DNA of 6,702 nt from Peptococcaceae bacterium (GTDB lineage: Bacteria > Bacillota > Peptococcia > Peptococcales > Peptococcaceae): contig JAGARS010000142.1 of assembly GCA_017622155.1 (NCBI GenBank), positions 1-6,702 on the forward strand. Direction: 5' to 3'. Position 1 is the first letter of the stretch. Each line of letters begins with the position of its first letter. The position numbers and the translations under genes were made by a program. Shown here in pieces: positions 6,157 through 6,702 of this stretch. Below the pieces are notes generated by a model. The model was not told the origin of the DNA, ran no database searches, and was given only the letters and a program-made list of their open reading frames with translations.

Positions 6157-6702
6157 ACGGTTACCTCCAGCATTTTCAGAATCAGTGCCATACGGACGTA
6201 CATGCCGTTTTTCGCCTGAGCAAAATAGCAGGCTCTTGGGTCGTCATCCACATCTACGCTGATTTCGTTTACGCGAGGCAGCGGATGCAGAATGGTCAGG
6301 TCTTCTTTGGCAGGCACCAGTTTGTCCGGTGTCAGAATGTAAGTATCTTTCAGACGAATATAGTCTGCTTCGTTGAAGAACCGTTCCTGCTGTACACGGG
6401 TCATATAGAGTACATCCAGCTCCGGCATTACTTCTTCCAGAGTGCGTACTTCTTTGTAAGGAATGCCGCGGCTGTCCAGCTCGGATTCGATAATATATTC
6501 CGGGAATTTCAGCTCTTCAGGAGAAATAAAGATGAACTGAATCCCTGTGTAGCGTGCCATCGCTTCCACCAGAGAATGAACGGTACGTCCAAATTTCAGG
6601 TCACCGCAAAGACCAATGGTCATATTGTTCAGACGTTTTTTGGTACGCTGAATGGTCAAGAGGTCTGTAAGGGTCTGAGTAGGATGATTGTGAGAACCAT
6701 CA
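6153..6702 (-). CDS. pyrB: Aspartate carbamoyltransferase catalytic subunit, C-terminal part (5' end outside window)
   Basis: About 183 residues are visible of a chain usually near 310; the N-terminal carbamoyl-phosphate domain lies beyond the right edge. The enzyme joins carbamoyl phosphate and L-aspartate to N-carbamoyl-aspartate, the committed step of pyrimidine synthesis. The frame runs to the window end, beginning [11 protein letters not shown], so the in-frame TTG at 6659 is internal. Visible active-site elements, in E. coli numbering, are HPTQ (His134, Gln137), [11 protein letters not shown] (Arg167), the aspartate loop YMTRVQQER (Arg229, Gln231) and HPLPRV (Leu267, Pro268). The close similarity to the E. 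coli chain and the adjacent pyrI show the allosteric c6r6 type rather than the PyrR-linked Bacillus type. The promoter and any attenuator are outside the window. Confidence 0.96.
   Translation of the reverse strand, partial: DGSHNHPTQTLTDLLTIQRTKKRLNNMTIGLCGDLKFGRTVHSLVEAMARYTGIQFIFISPEELKFPEYIIESELDSRGIPYKEVRTLEEVMPELDVLYMTRVQQERFFNEADYIRLKDTYILTPDKLVPAKEDLTILHPLPRVNEISVDVDDDPRACYFAQAKNGMYVRMALILKMLEVTV

Overview
The window is an ordinary bacterial chromosomal stretch with seven protein genes, two of them cut by the window edges, and short, well-structured intergenic regions. The moderate GC content, AAGGAGG-type ribosome binding sites, two-subunit class I fumarase, class B aspartate carbamoyltransferase (separate PyrB and PyrI) and compact U-tract terminators suggest an anaerobic or facultative Bacillota. 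A Negativicutes- or Clostridia-like host is an inference; nothing here fixes the species.

Layout from left to right. (1) 3-773 (+) is the C-terminal part of a 5'-nucleotidase/UshA-type enzyme, closed by a terminator at 799-836. (2) 903-2399 (-) is putP, a sodium/proline symporter that converges on the nucleotidase and has its own terminator at 846-885. (3) 2400-2626 is a 227-bp divergent promoter region. It holds a putP promoter, a fumarase promoter, a perfect 18-bp palindrome and several smaller repeats. (4) 2627-4048 (+) encodes the alpha and beta subunits of an oxygen-sensitive [4Fe-4S] fumarase. (5) 4112-5569 (+) is mqo, malate:quinone oxidoreductase, separated from the fumarase genes by a GC-rich hairpin that lacks a U tract, and closed by a strong terminator at 5581-5616. 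(6) 5740-6156 (-) is pyrI and 6153-6702 (-) is the C-terminal part of pyrB. They overlap by 4 bp and end at a terminator at 5683-5725.

Functionally, the fumarase and Mqo catalyse consecutive steps (fumarate to malate to oxaloacetate, with electrons passed to quinone) and look like one transcription unit. PutP is transcribed divergently from the same control region and supplies proline. PyrB and PyrI form allosteric aspartate carbamoyltransferase, the committed step of pyrimidine synthesis. The nucleotidase releases nucleosides from nucleotides, probably outside the cytoplasm.

No intergenic gap exceeds 300 bases, and I saw no tRNA, rRNA, CRISPR array, insertion sequence or phage gene. I found no convincing undescribed system. 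The points most worth a second look are the palindrome-bearing divergent control region, the hairpin between the fumarase genes and mqo, and a displaced effector-site lysine in PyrI.
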